From the NCBI GenBank assembly GCA_029244925.1, contig JAQWQE010000060.1:1-45851 (forward strand): a stretch of DNA of 45,851 bases. The letters run 5' to 3'. Position numbers and translations under genes: made by a program. This document shows, one piece after another, positions 16,182-25,745 of this stretch (within the stretch, counting starts at the first letter, position 1; every line of letters begins with the position of its first letter). Below the pieces are notes generated by a model that saw nothing but the letters and a program-made list of their open reading frames with translations, was not told the origin of the DNA and ran no database searches. This DNA comes from Gammaproteobacteria bacterium (GTDB lineage Bacteria; Pseudomonadota; Gammaproteobacteria; Steroidobacterales; UBA11654).

Positions 16182-17624
16182 ATGAGAAAAACAAAAATAA
16201 TAGCCACACTAGGCCCAGCTACCGAAGACCCTAAAATACTAACCAAGCTTCTTCAACGAGTCGATGTCGTTAGGATAAATCTTGCTCATGGAACTTGGGA
16301 TCCGAAGGATAAATCGAGTCATCAAAAAAAGATTCGAATGGTTCGAAAAATTTCTAAAAAAATAAAAAAACCGATTGCTATTTTAGTTGACCTTAAAGGC
16401 AATAAAATAAGAATAGGAAACTTTAAAAACGATGCTATAGAGCTTAAAAAAAATGCATTGATCACGATTCGTTTTACCGAAGAAGAAATAAGCCAAAGCG
16501 ACAAAGAAATTGTAGTTAATGCGGATTATGTCTTTGATAATATAGAGGCCAAAGATATTATTCTTCTAGACGATGGGTTGATTAGGTTAGAAGTAAAAAA
16601 GATTCAACCTAAGAAAAAAGCATTGATTTGCATAGTCCATGAAGGTGGATTACTGCTAAGAGGAAAAGGATTAGAGGTTAAAAACAAAATTATTAATCAG
16701 TCAGGCTTGCCTGAAAATGATAAGAAGGACTTAAAAAAGCTAGCTAAATTAGATATTGATTGGGTTGCATTGTCTTTTGTCAATCAAGCAAGTGATGTCA
16801 ATCAGGCTAGAGAGGTTTTATCGGGTTTTAATAACCATACCAAGTTAATTGCTAAGATCGAAAGAATAGTCGCATTAAAGCAACTCTATTGGATTATAAA
16901 AGCCAGTGATGGAATCATGGTTGCAAGAGGCGATCTAGCATTGGAATCGGGTCCTGGAGAATTAACTGGACTTCAAAAAAATATCATTAAGCAAACCGTT
17001 AAGGGAAAGAAAATTGTTATCACTGCCACTCAAATGATGGAATCGATGATTCATAATCCAACTCCCACAAGAGCTGAGATGACAGATGTTTCTAATGCAG
17101 TATTGGATGGTACCGATGCAGTCATGCTCTCTGCGGAAACAGCAATTGGTGATTACCCCATAGAAACAGTTGAAGCGATGTCAGAAGTTTGTTCGGGTGC
17201 AGAACTTTATGAAGAATCAATTAGTAAGGCTGATACATTTAGATTTACAGAGTTGCAACGAATAGATGAAGCCATTGCTATCAGTTCAATTAGTATTGCT
17301 AGAAATATGAATATTAAAGCAATTGTTGCTCTGACTGAATCTGGATCAACAGCTTTGATGATGTCTCGTATTAGATCGGATATTCCAATATATGCTTTTA
17401 CAAGAAATGAATACACACAAAGAAGAGTGGGACTTTACCGCGGTGTAAAGTCTTATCCTTATAAATTTAAAGCAACAAATTTCACAGAGGTCTTATCCGA
17501 AGTCTCAAAAGAACTACTCGATTCAGAAATGGTTAGTCTGGGAGACTTAGTCATCATAACCTCAGGTTCTCCTTTAAAAATAGAAGGGTTCACAAACAGT
17601 CTTAGGATTGTAGAAATTAAGTAA
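16182..17624 (+). CDS. pyk: Pyruvate kinase
   Basis: A 480-residue enzyme making pyruvate and ATP from phosphoenolpyruvate and ADP. KTKIIATLGPAT opens the barrel, MVARGDLALE and TATQMMESM are the active-site signatures, and LDGTDAVMLSAETAIGDYP follows. A C-terminal domain is present. The usual RxNFSHG is R-I-N-L-A-H-G, losing the Ser K+ ligand. DLKGNKIRIG places Lys (residue 75) where the K+-dependent muscle enzyme has Glu117. Lys here is the known mark of K+-independent pyruvate kinases such as E. coli PykA. It lies 18 bases after the symporter, probably in the same transcript. Confidence 0.93.
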   Translation: MRKTKIIATLGPATEDPKILTKLLQRVDVVRINLAHGTWDPKDKSSHQKKIRMVRKISKKIKKPIAILVDLKGNKIRIGNFKNDAIELKKNALITIRFTEEEISQSDKEIVVNADYVFDNIEAKDIILLDDGLIRLEVKKIQPKKKALICIVHEGGLLLRGKGLEVKNKIINQSGLPENDKKDLKKLAKLDIDWVALSFVNQASDVNQAREVLSGFNNHTKLIAKIERIVALKQLYWIIKASDGIMVARGDLALESGPGELTGLQKNIIKQTVKGKKIVITATQMMESMIHNPTPTRAEMTDVSNAVLDGTDAVMLSAETAIGDYPIETVEAMSEVCSGAELYEESISKADTFRFTELQRIDEAIAISSISIARNMNIKAIVALTESGSTALMMSRIRSDIPIYAFTRNEYTQRRVGLYRGVKSYPYKFKATNFTEVLSEVSKELLDSEMVSLGDLVIITSGSPLKIEGFTNSLRIVEIK

Positions 17625-17694
17625 CTCATATAAACCTCTTTCAGTACTAATATTTTAAGACTACAATGCTTTTTTAATTTAATTTTCAATCATC

Positions 17695-19164
17695 ATGGAT
17701 AATCTAAAAGTAGGAATCAGTGCATTAACAACCTATGTTCCTCCATATCGTGTAGATCTTGAGCAATGGTGCGAATGGACTGATAATTCATGGAATAAGA
17801 TAAACAATATCGTCGGTTCTGGTTTCAGAGTTTTGGGCCCCAATCAAACAATTTACTCGATGGCTGCAAATGCAGTTCTTGATTTAATTGTATCTCATGA
17901 AGTTAATCCATCAGAGATAGGATTTTTAGCTTTAGGCACAGAATCTAGCACTGATAACTCAGCAGGTTCCATCATCATCAAGGGCATGGTTAATGAAGAA
18001 TTAAAAAATAGAAAAATGGAAACTATTTCAAGTCGCTGCGAGGTACCCGAGTTTAAACAAGCATGCTTATCAGGTATTTACGCCTTAAAAAATGCTGTTC
18101 GTTTTATTAAATCAGATGCACCGTCCTTAAAAGCAATTATTGTTTGCTCTGATATTGCCCTCTATCAAATAGGCGCCAGTGGAGAACCAACACAAGGAGC
18201 AGGAGCTATCGCTGCTTTGGTTGAGAGAGATCCAAAAATTGCTGAAGTTAGAACGGAACTCTCAGGTACTTCATCAGATTATCGTTTATTGGACTTTAGA
18301 AAGCCAATTCAGTACAGAGCTACACAAGCAAGTGATCATTCTGATTTTGATATTGATTTGCCTATATTTAATGGTAAATACTCATCATCTTGTTATGTAG
18401 ATGAAACCATTGCAGCGATGGATGATATGACAAAAAAAAGAACAATACATACCGCAAAATACCTCAGAAACATTAGTGCTGCATTTCTTCATAGACCATT
18501 TCATAAAATGCCTATGACTGCTTTTTCAATTGTTTATTTGCATGCATTAGCTCATGGGAATAAAAATGATAAAGCAGAACTGGAAGCCTATGCTTTAGCG
18601 TCTGATATTGATTTTGAAGAGTTGTTAAATGAATTAATTAATAGACCCAATGTGTCAGAATTTGCTAACAATGATGTTAATGCTGATTTTCTTCCACTAT
18701 CTAATAGAGTAGTTAAGAAAGTTAATAATGATGATAAATTCCAAAATAATGTTTTGGCGAAAATCAAATACGGTTCTTTGCTAACAATGGAGATGGGAAA
18801 TATTTATTCAGGATCTGTTTTTGGATGGTTTGCTGCAGGAATGGAGGATGCCATAAATAAAGGTATTGATTGGTCAAATCAAGAAGCTCTTTTATTTGGA
18901 TATGGAAGTGGCGATGCTGCAGAAGTGATACCACTTATTTTTACAAATGACTGGAAAGAAGCATCCATTAAATCTAATTTTTCTGATGCTTTTAAAGATC
19001 GATACGACCTATCTCAAGAGCAATATCTTACTTTAAGATCTGAAAAAACAACCAATGGGATAGATCATCAATTAAGAAATCAATTCGTTGTTAAAAGAAT
19101 AGGAACAGAAGAGCGAGATGACTTTCAGGATGCTGGAATAGAGTATTACGAGTACTTAAATTAA
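17695..19164 (+). CDS. Hydroxymethylglutaryl-CoA synthase family protein
   Basis: A 489-residue thiolase-superfamily enzyme. The catalytic triad of HMG-CoA synthase is complete: Glu83 in GTESSTDNSAG, Cys124 in EFKQACLSG and His266 in FLHRPFHKMP. MGNIYSGSVFGW is the conserved acyl-CoA-binding loop. The reaction would be acetyl-CoA plus acetoacetyl-CoA to HMG-CoA, or a beta-branching condensation on another acyl donor. This enzyme is uncommon in Gammaproteobacteria, and no other mevalonate or leucine-catabolism gene is in the window. At 489 residues it is longer than typical bacterial versions of about 390. The start has no clear ribosome site. Confidence 0.87.
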   Translation: MDNLKVGISALTTYVPPYRVDLEQWCEWTDNSWNKINNIVGSGFRVLGPNQTIYSMAANAVLDLIVSHEVNPSEIGFLALGTESSTDNSAGSIIIKGMVNEELKNRKMETISSRCEVPEFKQACLSGIYALKNAVRFIKSDAPSLKAIIVCSDIALYQIGASGEPTQGAGAIAALVERDPKIAEVRTELSGTSSDYRLLDFRKPIQYRATQASDHSDFDIDLPIFNGKYSSSCYVDETIAAMDDMTKKRTIHTAKYLRNISAAFLHRPFHKMPMTAFSIVYLHALAHGNKNDKAELEAYALASDIDFEELLNELINRPNVSEFANNDVNADFLPLSNRVVKKVNNDDKFQNNVLAKIKYGSLLTMEMGNIYSGSVFGWFAAGMEDAINKGIDWSNQEALLFGYGSGDAAEVIPLIFTNDWKEASIKSNFSDAFKDRYDLSQEQYLTLRSEKTTNGIDHQLRNQFVVKRIGTEERDDFQDAGIEYYEYLN

Positions 19165-19176
19165 TAATTGTATTTA

Positions 19177-20712
19177 TTATGAAATATTTTTATCCATCGT
19201 AGAATCTTTCAAAGCATAATGACTTCTTAATGTTTTTATCATTGATAATGCAAAGATGGGTGATAGGAACAGAAGAGGCGGTGACATTAATAAAATGAGA
19301 TCCATTGCTGTCCTGTTGCTCCCTATGAGAAAAAGACAAGCTGGAAGGATAGCAAGAACTAAGGCCCAAAATAGTCTCATATTCTTACTAGGCTCATAGG
19401 CTTCACTCGCAGTAGTCTTTACATGATAAGAGAGAATATAAGAAACTGAATCATATGAAGTGACTATAAAGATAATCACTATTAAGCAGTAAGCTAAAAC
19501 AAATAATTCCCCAAAGGGTAATTGAAGCAGGATTGCTGTAGCCGCAATTTGATGACCATCATTGGCTAAAATATCAGTAACAATAAGTTGATTACTAAGC
19601 TCTAAATTAATCGCATAATTACCTAAGATAGCAAAAAAGATAAAGCAACCCAAGCTACCAATGATTAGCATACCCATTACCAATTCTCTCAAGGTCCTAC
19701 CCTTGGATATTCTGGCTACAAATAATCCCACTTGTGGACCTAAAGCAAGCCACCATGCCCAATAAAAGATAGTCCAATCGTCTGCAAAATCAGATTGCTC
19801 AGTTATACCCAAACTATTCATACCTATAAAGTTTGTGAAAAGTGATTTAATTGCCTCAATAGACAAAGCAATGATTTCTTGAAAGGATCCTAAGAAGAAG
19901 ATCAGTATTAGAAACGTTAATGCCAATAGAACATTAAAATTACTGAGAATCTTAATTCCTTTATCTATTCCTCTGTAAACACTTGCTCCAAACATTAATG
20001 TGCATAATGAAAGCATGCTTAAGTCAAGAATCAAATCATGATTGATTCCAAATACTTCTGATAAACCGGCACCAATGATGGGCACATACATACCAATGGT
20101 ACCGCCTGATGCACCGATTAAAATAATAACAAAAATAAAATCAACCAATCGTCCAATGAATGAGTTTTCTATGGCACTATTTTTATTGGTTCTAAGGCCA
20201 GAGCTCAATCTTAAAGATCCAAGATTATAATGATAGAAAGGGATGGCTATGGCTATGGCAGGAAGACAATAAAGAGCCCAACCAGTTAAACCCCAATGAA
20301 ACATGCCATAGGCTGATGCAAGGTGGTAAGCTCCTTCTGAGAAAGGTTCAATACCAAAAGGTGGTCTACTAACATAATAAGCCCATTCAACACCCGACCA
20401 ATAGAGTATTCCCCCTCCAATACCAGAGCAAAATAACATACTTGACCAACTAAAATTAGAAAACTCAGGAGAGCTATTCTCTCCACCTAGCTTAAATTTT
20501 CCATACTTTGAAACTGATAAAGTGACAAGAAAGAATAAAGTCATAACACCCAAGATCATGTAAGAGGGTCCAAAAATGTCCACAGTTCTTTGATAGGTTG
20601 TGGAGATGAATGTTTGCGCTTGATCGGGATTTATTACTATTGGGATTGTGATACAGAGTATCGCCAATATAATACTGACAATTGTATAGTTATCTGATTT
20701 ATTATTTGTCAA
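19177..20712 (-). CDS. BCCT-family transporter with altered substrate site
   Basis: A 511-residue, 12-helix carrier of the betaine/choline/carnitine family. The TM8 signature reads FYWAWWLALGPQVGLFVARI with GRTLREL after it. In BetP-type proteins this is WWISWSP, so the third aromatic-box Trp is Leu and the Ser is Gly. The TM3 glycine motif is SGIGGGILYW. This suggests a substrate other than glycine betaine. The TTG start at 20712 has AAGGGA a few bases upstream and overlaps the end of a 46-codon upstream ORF by 11 bases, giving translational coupling. It converges with the HMG-CoA synthase gene 12 bases away. Confidence 0.9.
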   Translation of the reverse strand: MTNNKSDNYTIVSIILAILCITIPIVINPDQAQTFISTTYQRTVDIFGPSYMILGVMTLFFLVTLSVSKYGKFKLGGENSSPEFSNFSWSSMLFCSGIGGGILYWSGVEWAYYVSRPPFGIEPFSEGAYHLASAYGMFHWGLTGWALYCLPAIAIAIPFYHYNLGSLRLSSGLRTNKNSAIENSFIGRLVDFIFVIILIGASGGTIGMYVPIIGAGLSEVFGINHDLILDLSMLSLCTLMFGASVYRGIDKGIKILSNFNVLLALTFLILIFFLGSFQEIIALSIEAIKSLFTNFIGMNSLGITEQSDFADDWTIFYWAWWLALGPQVGLFVARISKGRTLRELVMGMLIIGSLGCFIFFAILGNYAINLELSNQLIVTDILANDGHQIAATAILLQLPFGELFVLAYCLIVIIFIVTSYDSVSYILSYHVKTTASEAYEPSKNMRLFWALVLAILPACLFLIGSNRTAMDLILLMSPPLLFLSPIFALSMIKTLRSHYALKDSTMDKNIS

Positions 20713-20842
20713 TTGATCCCTTCATTTCATCTATATTTTTGAATTGATCTTTTGATAGGTTGCCCGTGATATAAAAATCAGCAGCTATGATAAAAATAAA
20801 GAGAAATAGAAAAATCATCAAAGATATTATTGTTTCTTTCAT
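20702..20842 (-). CDS. 46-residue single-pass membrane protein upstream of BCCT
   Basis: This is too short for the ORF track. It begins MKETIISLMI at ATG 20842, with AAGGA five bases upstream. A hydrophobic helix (MIFLFLFIFIIA) is followed by a short soluble tail ending KGSIDK. Its stop codon overlaps the TTG start of the BCCT transporter by 11 bases in another frame, and the BCCT ribosome site lies inside it. A good ribosome site, a plausible one-helix topology and the overlap argue that it is translated. It may be a small accessory subunit of the transporter or a leader that couples translation. I recognise no family. Confidence 0.6.
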   Translation of the reverse strand: MKETIISLMIFLFLFIFIIAADFYITGNLSKDQFKNIDEMKGSIDK

Positions 20843-20952
20843 TTAATTCCTTCGTTTTACTGTCTAAAAAATAATTATAAGTAAATAATCTATAGTATTT
20901 ATCACTCTATCTATTATATTACTAAGTAGATAAAATTTATTAGATATTATTT

Positions 20953-21759
20953 ATGACTGAGCCTAAGAACATTGATAGATCAAAGGGAATCCTTCCTCAA
21001 AAAGAAAAGGGTTCACTTCAGCCAATTATTCCTCAATCAATTGAAGAACAAAGGCGGTTGCAACTTGAGAGATTGGCAGCTGGTTTTCGTTTGTTTGCAT
21101 TGTATGGTTTTGATGAGGGACTAGCAGGGCACATAACTCTGAGAGACCCAGAATTTAGTGATCATTTTTGGGTTAATCCATTGGGCATGAATTTCAGTCA
21201 AATCTCAGTTTCAGATTTATTACTCGTTAAAGAAGACGGTCAAATAATCCAGGGTAATCGCCCAATTAATCCTGCTGCATTTGCAATTCATTCATCAATT
21301 CATAAGGCAAGACCGGATGTTAATTCAGCAGCCCATGCTCACTCTGTCTTCGGAAGAACGTTCTCTAGTTTAGGTAAGCTGTTGGATCCCATTACCCAAG
21401 ATGCAGCACTCTTTTTTCAAGAGCAGGCGATTTATGATAGTTACGGTGGAGTTGCTTTTGATATAGAAGAGGGTTTAGCAATTGCAGAAGCATTGGGAGA
21501 AAAAAGAACTGCCATTTTACAAAATCATGGATTATTGACCACGGGTACTAGTGTGGATATAGCCATTTGGTTATTCATAGCTATGGATAAGTGTTGCCAG
21601 AGTCAATTGTTAGCAGACTCAGCAGGATCCCCTATTATTATCTCTGATGAGATTGCACTTCAAGCTAAAGCTCAAGCTGGTACGGATATGATTTTATGGG
21701 CTAGTTTTCAACCTCTTTATGATTTAATTTATGCAATGGAATCTAATTTCCTTAAGTGA
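20953..21759 (+). CDS. Class II aldolase/adducin-domain protein
   Basis: A 268-residue protein. It has an N-terminal tail of about 35 residues, then the aldolase II fold: LAGHITLRDPE, FWVNPLGMNFSQIS, then the metal-binding AAHAHS and LQNHGLLTTG His residues. Members include fuculose-phosphate aldolase relatives and many uncharacterised decarboxylase or aldolase enzymes. It lies six bases before an aldehyde dehydrogenase on the same strand, so it may generate an aldehyde oxidised by that enzyme. The 110-bp upstream gap separates it from the divergent small-protein/BCCT pair. The substrate is unknown. Confidence 0.9.
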   Translation: MTEPKNIDRSKGILPQKEKGSLQPIIPQSIEEQRRLQLERLAAGFRLFALYGFDEGLAGHITLRDPEFSDHFWVNPLGMNFSQISVSDLLLVKEDGQIIQGNRPINPAAFAIHSSIHKARPDVNSAAHAHSVFGRTFSSLGKLLDPITQDAALFFQEQAIYDSYGGVAFDIEEGLAIAEALGEKRTAILQNHGLLTTGTSVDIAIWLFIAMDKCCQSQLLADSAGSPIIISDEIALQAKAQAGTDMILWASFQPLYDLIYAMESNFLK

Positions 21760-21765
21760 GTATTT

Positions 21766-23172
21766 ATGAAAAAAACTTTAGATAAACAAAGAATTAATGT
21801 ATTAAACGATACAATCCCAAGTTTAAAAACACGCATCGATCGACTTGACAGGTTGATGGAGATGTTACTTGAATTCCAGGGACAAATTCCAGAAGTATTA
21901 TCCAATGACTTTGGACACCGATCACCGGCCATGTCAAAGTTCGCAGATGTTGCTGCAGTTTTTGACTCTATTCATTACACAAAGAAGAATCTTAAGAAAT
22001 GGATGAAACCAGAATCCCGGAATGCCTCTTTTCCTTTTAATATTTTATTAGCAAAAGCTTATGTTCAGTATCAGCCTGTCGGTTGTGTTGGTGTTATCAG
22101 CCCATGGAATTATCCGTTTAGCTTAACTTATGCACCACTTGCTGTAATTCTAGCGGCTGGTAATCGAGCTATGATTAAACCATCTGAGTATACTCCTCAA
22201 TCCTCCCTATTGATGAAAACAATGATTGAAAAATACTTTGATGAAGATGAAGTCGCAGTCTTTCCCGGCGGTCCTGAAGTTGGGGAAGAGTTCACCAGTT
22301 TGCCGTTTGACCATCTCTTGTTTACTGGTTCAACATCAGTTGCTAGAAAAGTTATGGAAGCTGCTTCAAAGAATTTAGTACCAGTTACTCTGGAGCTGGG
22401 TGGTAAATCACCCGTAATTGTTGGTGATACAGCTGATATGACTGTAGTGTCAGACAGAGTCTGGAATGGAAAATTGATGAACTGTGGACAAACATGTATT
22501 GCACCGGATTATTTATTTATTCCTGAAAGAAAGATGGAGGACTGGATTGAAGCTTCACAAACATCAATCAGCACCATGTATCCATCTATCTATTCTAATG
22601 ATGATTATTCATCAATTATTAATGATAAGCATTTTAGTCGTTTGCAATCTTATTTAGATGATGCAAAAGATAAAGGAGCTAGAATTATAGAGATTAATCC
22701 TGCTAAAGAAAGCAATGAAAAACGGAATCATCATAAAATGATGCCAACCATTGTATTGGGAGCAACAGATGAAATGTTGGTAATGAAAGAGGAAATATTC
22801 GGACCAATTCTTCCTGTTAAAACCTATAGAAAAGTTGATGAAGCCATTGATTATATTAATAACAAGGATCGACCTTTAGGGATGTATTATTTTGGTAATG
22901 ATACTTCAGAAGAAAGTAATGTAATTAATAAAACAGTGTCTGGTGGTGTTTGCTTGAATGATGTCATTTTTCATTATGTACAGGAAGATCTTCCTTTTGG
23001 AGGCATTGGCCCTAGTGGAATGGGACGTTATCATGGCATTGAGGGATTCAAGACTTTTAGCAATCCCAGGGGGATCTACAAGCAAACTCCATTTAATGCT
23101 ATTTTAAAGTTAATGCGTCCACCGTATGGTAAGTTATTCGATGGTTTAATTTCTTCACGAATCAAAAAATAA
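21766..23172 (+). CDS. Aldehyde dehydrogenase, coniferyl aldehyde dehydrogenase type
   Basis: A 468-residue NAD(P)+-dependent ALDH. Visible residues are the WNYPF motif of the cofactor pocket, FTGSTSVARKVM, general base Glu210 in LELGGKSP and nucleophile Cys244 in GQTCIAPDY. EEIFGPILPV and LPFGGIGPSGMGRYHG follow. The NCGQTCIAPDY sequence and overall length match the CalB-like branch annotated as coniferyl aldehyde dehydrogenase, which also oxidises medium-chain aliphatic aldehydes. It is coupled to the class II aldolase gene and to the [2Fe-2S] gene three bases downstream. A periplasmic PQQ alcohol dehydrogenase facing it could feed it aldehydes. Confidence 0.9.
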   Translation: MKKTLDKQRINVLNDTIPSLKTRIDRLDRLMEMLLEFQGQIPEVLSNDFGHRSPAMSKFADVAAVFDSIHYTKKNLKKWMKPESRNASFPFNILLAKAYVQYQPVGCVGVISPWNYPFSLTYAPLAVILAAGNRAMIKPSEYTPQSSLLMKTMIEKYFDEDEVAVFPGGPEVGEEFTSLPFDHLLFTGSTSVARKVMEAASKNLVPVTLELGGKSPVIVGDTADMTVVSDRVWNGKLMNCGQTCIAPDYLFIPERKMEDWIEASQTSISTMYPSIYSNDDYSSIINDKHFSRLQSYLDDAKDKGARIIEINPAKESNEKRNHHKMMPTIVLGATDEMLVMKEEIFGPILPVKTYRKVDEAIDYINNKDRPLGMYYFGNDTSEESNVINKTVSGGVCLNDVIFHYVQEDLPFGGIGPSGMGRYHGIEGFKTFSNPRGIYKQTPFNAILKLMRPPYGKLFDGLISSRIKK

Positions 23173-23175
23173 ATA

Positions 23176-23538
23176 ATGGAAAATAAAGAGCATATTCTGG
23201 CTAAAAAGTTAGATGAATTAGGCGTTGATATGATGAAGCGACATATTTTTCTTTGTGCCGATCAAACAGAAGCGAATTGCTCCCCACGTAAAAAAACAAT
23301 GGAGTCTTGGAATTTTTTAAAGCAGCGTTTGAATGAACTCAATCTTGATAATAAGGGGGGTATTTTTCGTTCTAAGGTTAACTGCTTAAGAGTTTGTTCG
23401 CATGGCCCTATTGCGGTCGTTTATCCTGAGGGCATTTGGTATAAAAAATGCACCCCTGAAATCTTAGAAAAGATCATACAGGAGCACTTGATTTCTGGTA
23501 ATCCAGTAGAAGAATTTATTATTTCAAAGCCGAATTAA
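23176..23538 (+). CDS. Thioredoxin-like [2Fe-2S] ferredoxin-domain protein
   Basis: A 120-residue protein with four candidate cluster cysteines in the pattern of thioredoxin-like ferredoxins: [11 protein letters not shown], then [20 protein letters not shown]. Such proteins carry a [2Fe-2S] cluster for electron transfer and resemble the NuoE C-terminal domain. It starts three bases after the aldehyde dehydrogenase stop, in the same operon. The start could also be the inner ATGATG before KRHIFLC, since no ribosome site precedes the first ATG. Its last 20 bases overlap the convergent PQQ dehydrogenase gene. Confidence 0.85.
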   Translation: MENKEHILAKKLDELGVDMMKRHIFLCADQTEANCSPRKKTMESWNFLKQRLNELNLDNKGGIFRSKVNCLRVCSHGPIAVVYPEGIWYKKCTPEILEKIIQEHLISGNPVEEFIISKPN

Positions 23539-25618
23539 GCGTCTCCAAATAATAGGTTTCTTTTGCTCTTTGAATGAGATAAGCATGAATATCTTTGGCA
23601 TCTTGTTCGGAGATTTTATCAGCAAAACCCACCATACCTTTGTTTGTATACAAACCACCCAGAGTGATTGCTAAAAAATTATCATGTGTTTCTTTATCCA
23701 TGTATCGTAGGTCAGCAATAACTCCACCCCCTATAGCACCTGCACCATGACACATATGGCATTGATAATGATAAACTTTTTCACCATTAGCAATTGAGGC
23801 TTCATTACCCATTGATTCTGGTGGTTTGGGCATAATCTTATTGGCTATTCTTTTTGGTAGTTGCTCTTTTGAATCTAAGGCAAAGGTAACAATTCGACCA
23901 TTGATAGGGCCACCTGAGTATTTCGGTGGTAATCCAGCTTGCAGTGCAAATACTCCACCATAACCAGCAACAACACTTAAGTATTGCTTGCCATTAATAG
24001 AGTAGGTAATAGGCGGAGCTATTATCCCTGTCTGCAGGTCATAGGACCAAAGTTTGTTGCCATTCATAGCATTATAGGCTATCAGCTCACCATCGGATGT
24101 GCCTTGAAATACAAGATTGCCAGCTGTCGATAATAGTCCACCATTCCAAGGGAGTGTTTGATATTTTTTCCATATTTCTTTTTGTGCAATAGGGTCCCAT
24201 GCGCTTAATCGACCCCTTATACTTTTTACAAGCAAGCTAAGTTGCAATAGATTTTTAGGTGGATTGATTGCTGTTAAGTCTATACCTGTATTCCAATTAT
24301 CTTTTTTAAAGGTGTATTCTTTATCTTTCTGAAACGGTAAATAGAGCTCTTGTGTAGGAATGTATACCAATCCAGTTTCTGGATTATATGACATAGGCAT
24401 CCAATTATGTCCGCCTAGTGCACCCGGAGATACCAATCGATCTTCTTTTTCATAATCACCTAATGCTGTTTTTTCAGGTCTACCCGTTTCAATATTAATT
24501 TTATTAGCCCAAGTCACTCGCACATAATTTTCTGCAGAGATTAGTTCACCAGTTAGACGATCTATGACATAAAAGAAACCATTCTTCGGAGCTTGCATTA
24601 ATGTTTTTCTATTTTGACCATCAATCATTAAATCGGCCAAAATAATATGTTGGGTTGCTGTGTAATCCCAGTTATCCCCTGGAGTTGTTTGATAATGCCA
24701 AACGTATTCTCCATTATCAGGTCGAAGAGCAATGATCGAAGATAAAAAGAGATTGTCACCTCCATCTGGGCTTCTAACTTTATAATTCCACGGCGAACCA
24801 TTGCCAGTGCCAATGTATAAAAGATCCAATTCAGGGTCATAAGCCATAGAGTCCCAAACAGTGCCTCCACCTCCATATTCCCACCAATTTGATCCACTCC
24901 AAGTCGAGGCGGCTAATTTCATTGCTTCATTTTCAAAACCATCTTTTGGGTTTCCTGGAACAGTATAAAATCTCCAAATCATTTCACCCGTTTTACTATT
25001 GTAAGCACTGACATACCCTCTAACTCCAAAATCAGCTCCACCATTTCCAATAATAACTTTATCTTTAATGATTCTAGGCGCCCCTGTGATGCTGTAGGCC
25101 TTTGAATCTTCAACTGTAATTTTTTCCCAGATTAATGCACCATTTTTTGCATCCAATGCAATAAGTCTGCCATCCAAAGTACCCAAGTAAATTTTCCCTT
25201 CCCAGATGGCAACGCCTCTATTTACTGCATCACAACAAAGATAATATGCTTTTTCTCTAGGTACTTGAGGGTCGTATTTCCAGATGAGCTCACCAGTGGA
25301 GGCATCATTGGCAAAAACCACACTCCAGGCACCGGTTGAGAACATTACACCATCAACCACCAATGGTGTTGCTTCATGACCTCGGCTGCTGTCCAAATCA
25401 TGAAACCATTCGATTCCTAAGTTACTAACATTTTTTTCATTAATTTGTTTTAGTCCACTAAATCGCTCTTCACTATAAGTTCTGCCATGTGTTATCCATT
25501 CTTCTTGATTGGATTTAGCCTCAATGATTTTCTTTGTATTAATATCAAAGTTTGAACTCATTGATATCTGAGATATGAAACTAAATAGAAACAGAAGTAT
25601 TATTCTTGAGTACATCAC
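23519..25618 (-). CDS. Quinohaemoprotein (PQQ + haem c) alcohol dehydrogenase
   Basis: A 699-residue periplasmic enzyme with a signal peptide. An eight-bladed PQQ propeller is followed by a C-terminal cytochrome c domain (CHMCHGAG). The vicinal disulfide motif is in [10 protein letters not shown], and repeat tryptophan-docking motifs such as [20 protein letters not shown] are present. Catalytic Asp318 lies in DNWDYTA. The residue two after it is Thr320, whereas lanthanide-dependent enzymes have a second Asp there, so a Ca2+-type enzyme is expected. It oxidises primary alcohols and passes electrons to its haem. No PQQ biosynthesis gene is in the window. It may work with the cytoplasmic aldehyde dehydrogenase opposite. 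Confidence 0.93.
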   Translation of the reverse strand: MMYSRIILLFLFSFISQISMSSNFDINTKKIIEAKSNQEEWITHGRTYSEERFSGLKQINEKNVSNLGIEWFHDLDSSRGHEATPLVVDGVMFSTGAWSVVFANDASTGELIWKYDPQVPREKAYYLCCDAVNRGVAIWEGKIYLGTLDGRLIALDAKNGALIWEKITVEDSKAYSITGAPRIIKDKVIIGNGGADFGVRGYVSAYNSKTGEMIWRFYTVPGNPKDGFENEAMKLAASTWSGSNWWEYGGGGTVWDSMAYDPELDLLYIGTGNGSPWNYKVRSPDGGDNLFLSSIIALRPDNGEYVWHYQTTPGDNWDYTATQHIILADLMIDGQNRKTLMQAPKNGFFYVIDRLTGELISAENYVRVTWANKINIETGRPEKTALGDYEKEDRLVSPGALGGHNWMPMSYNPETGLVYIPTQELYLPFQKDKEYTFKKDNWNTGIDLTAINPPKNLLQLSLLVKSIRGRLSAWDPIAQKEIWKKYQTLPWNGGLLSTAGNLVFQGTSDGELIAYNAMNGNKLWSYDLQTGIIAPPITYSINGKQYLSVVAGYGGVFALQAGLPPKYSGGPINGRIVTFALDSKEQLPKRIANKIMPKPPESMGNEASIANGEKVYHYQCHMCHGAGAIGGGVIADLRYMDKETHDNFLAITLGGLYTNKGMVGFADKISEQDAKDIHAYLIQRAKETYYLETLNSALK

Positions 25619-25745
25619 AACCTAATTTATGGTAAATAAAAAATAGTATTAAACTAGTATCGCTCTAAAAATATAGTTTATCGAGCCTATTTTATAAACT
25701 TTCTTATAGTAGTATCCTTAGTTGAAGAATAACTATGAGATTACT

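Noticed and set aside
25722-25745. TTG start of the first amidohydrolase
   Set aside because: ATG 25746 directly starts the signal peptide; the eight extra residues add nothing recognisable.
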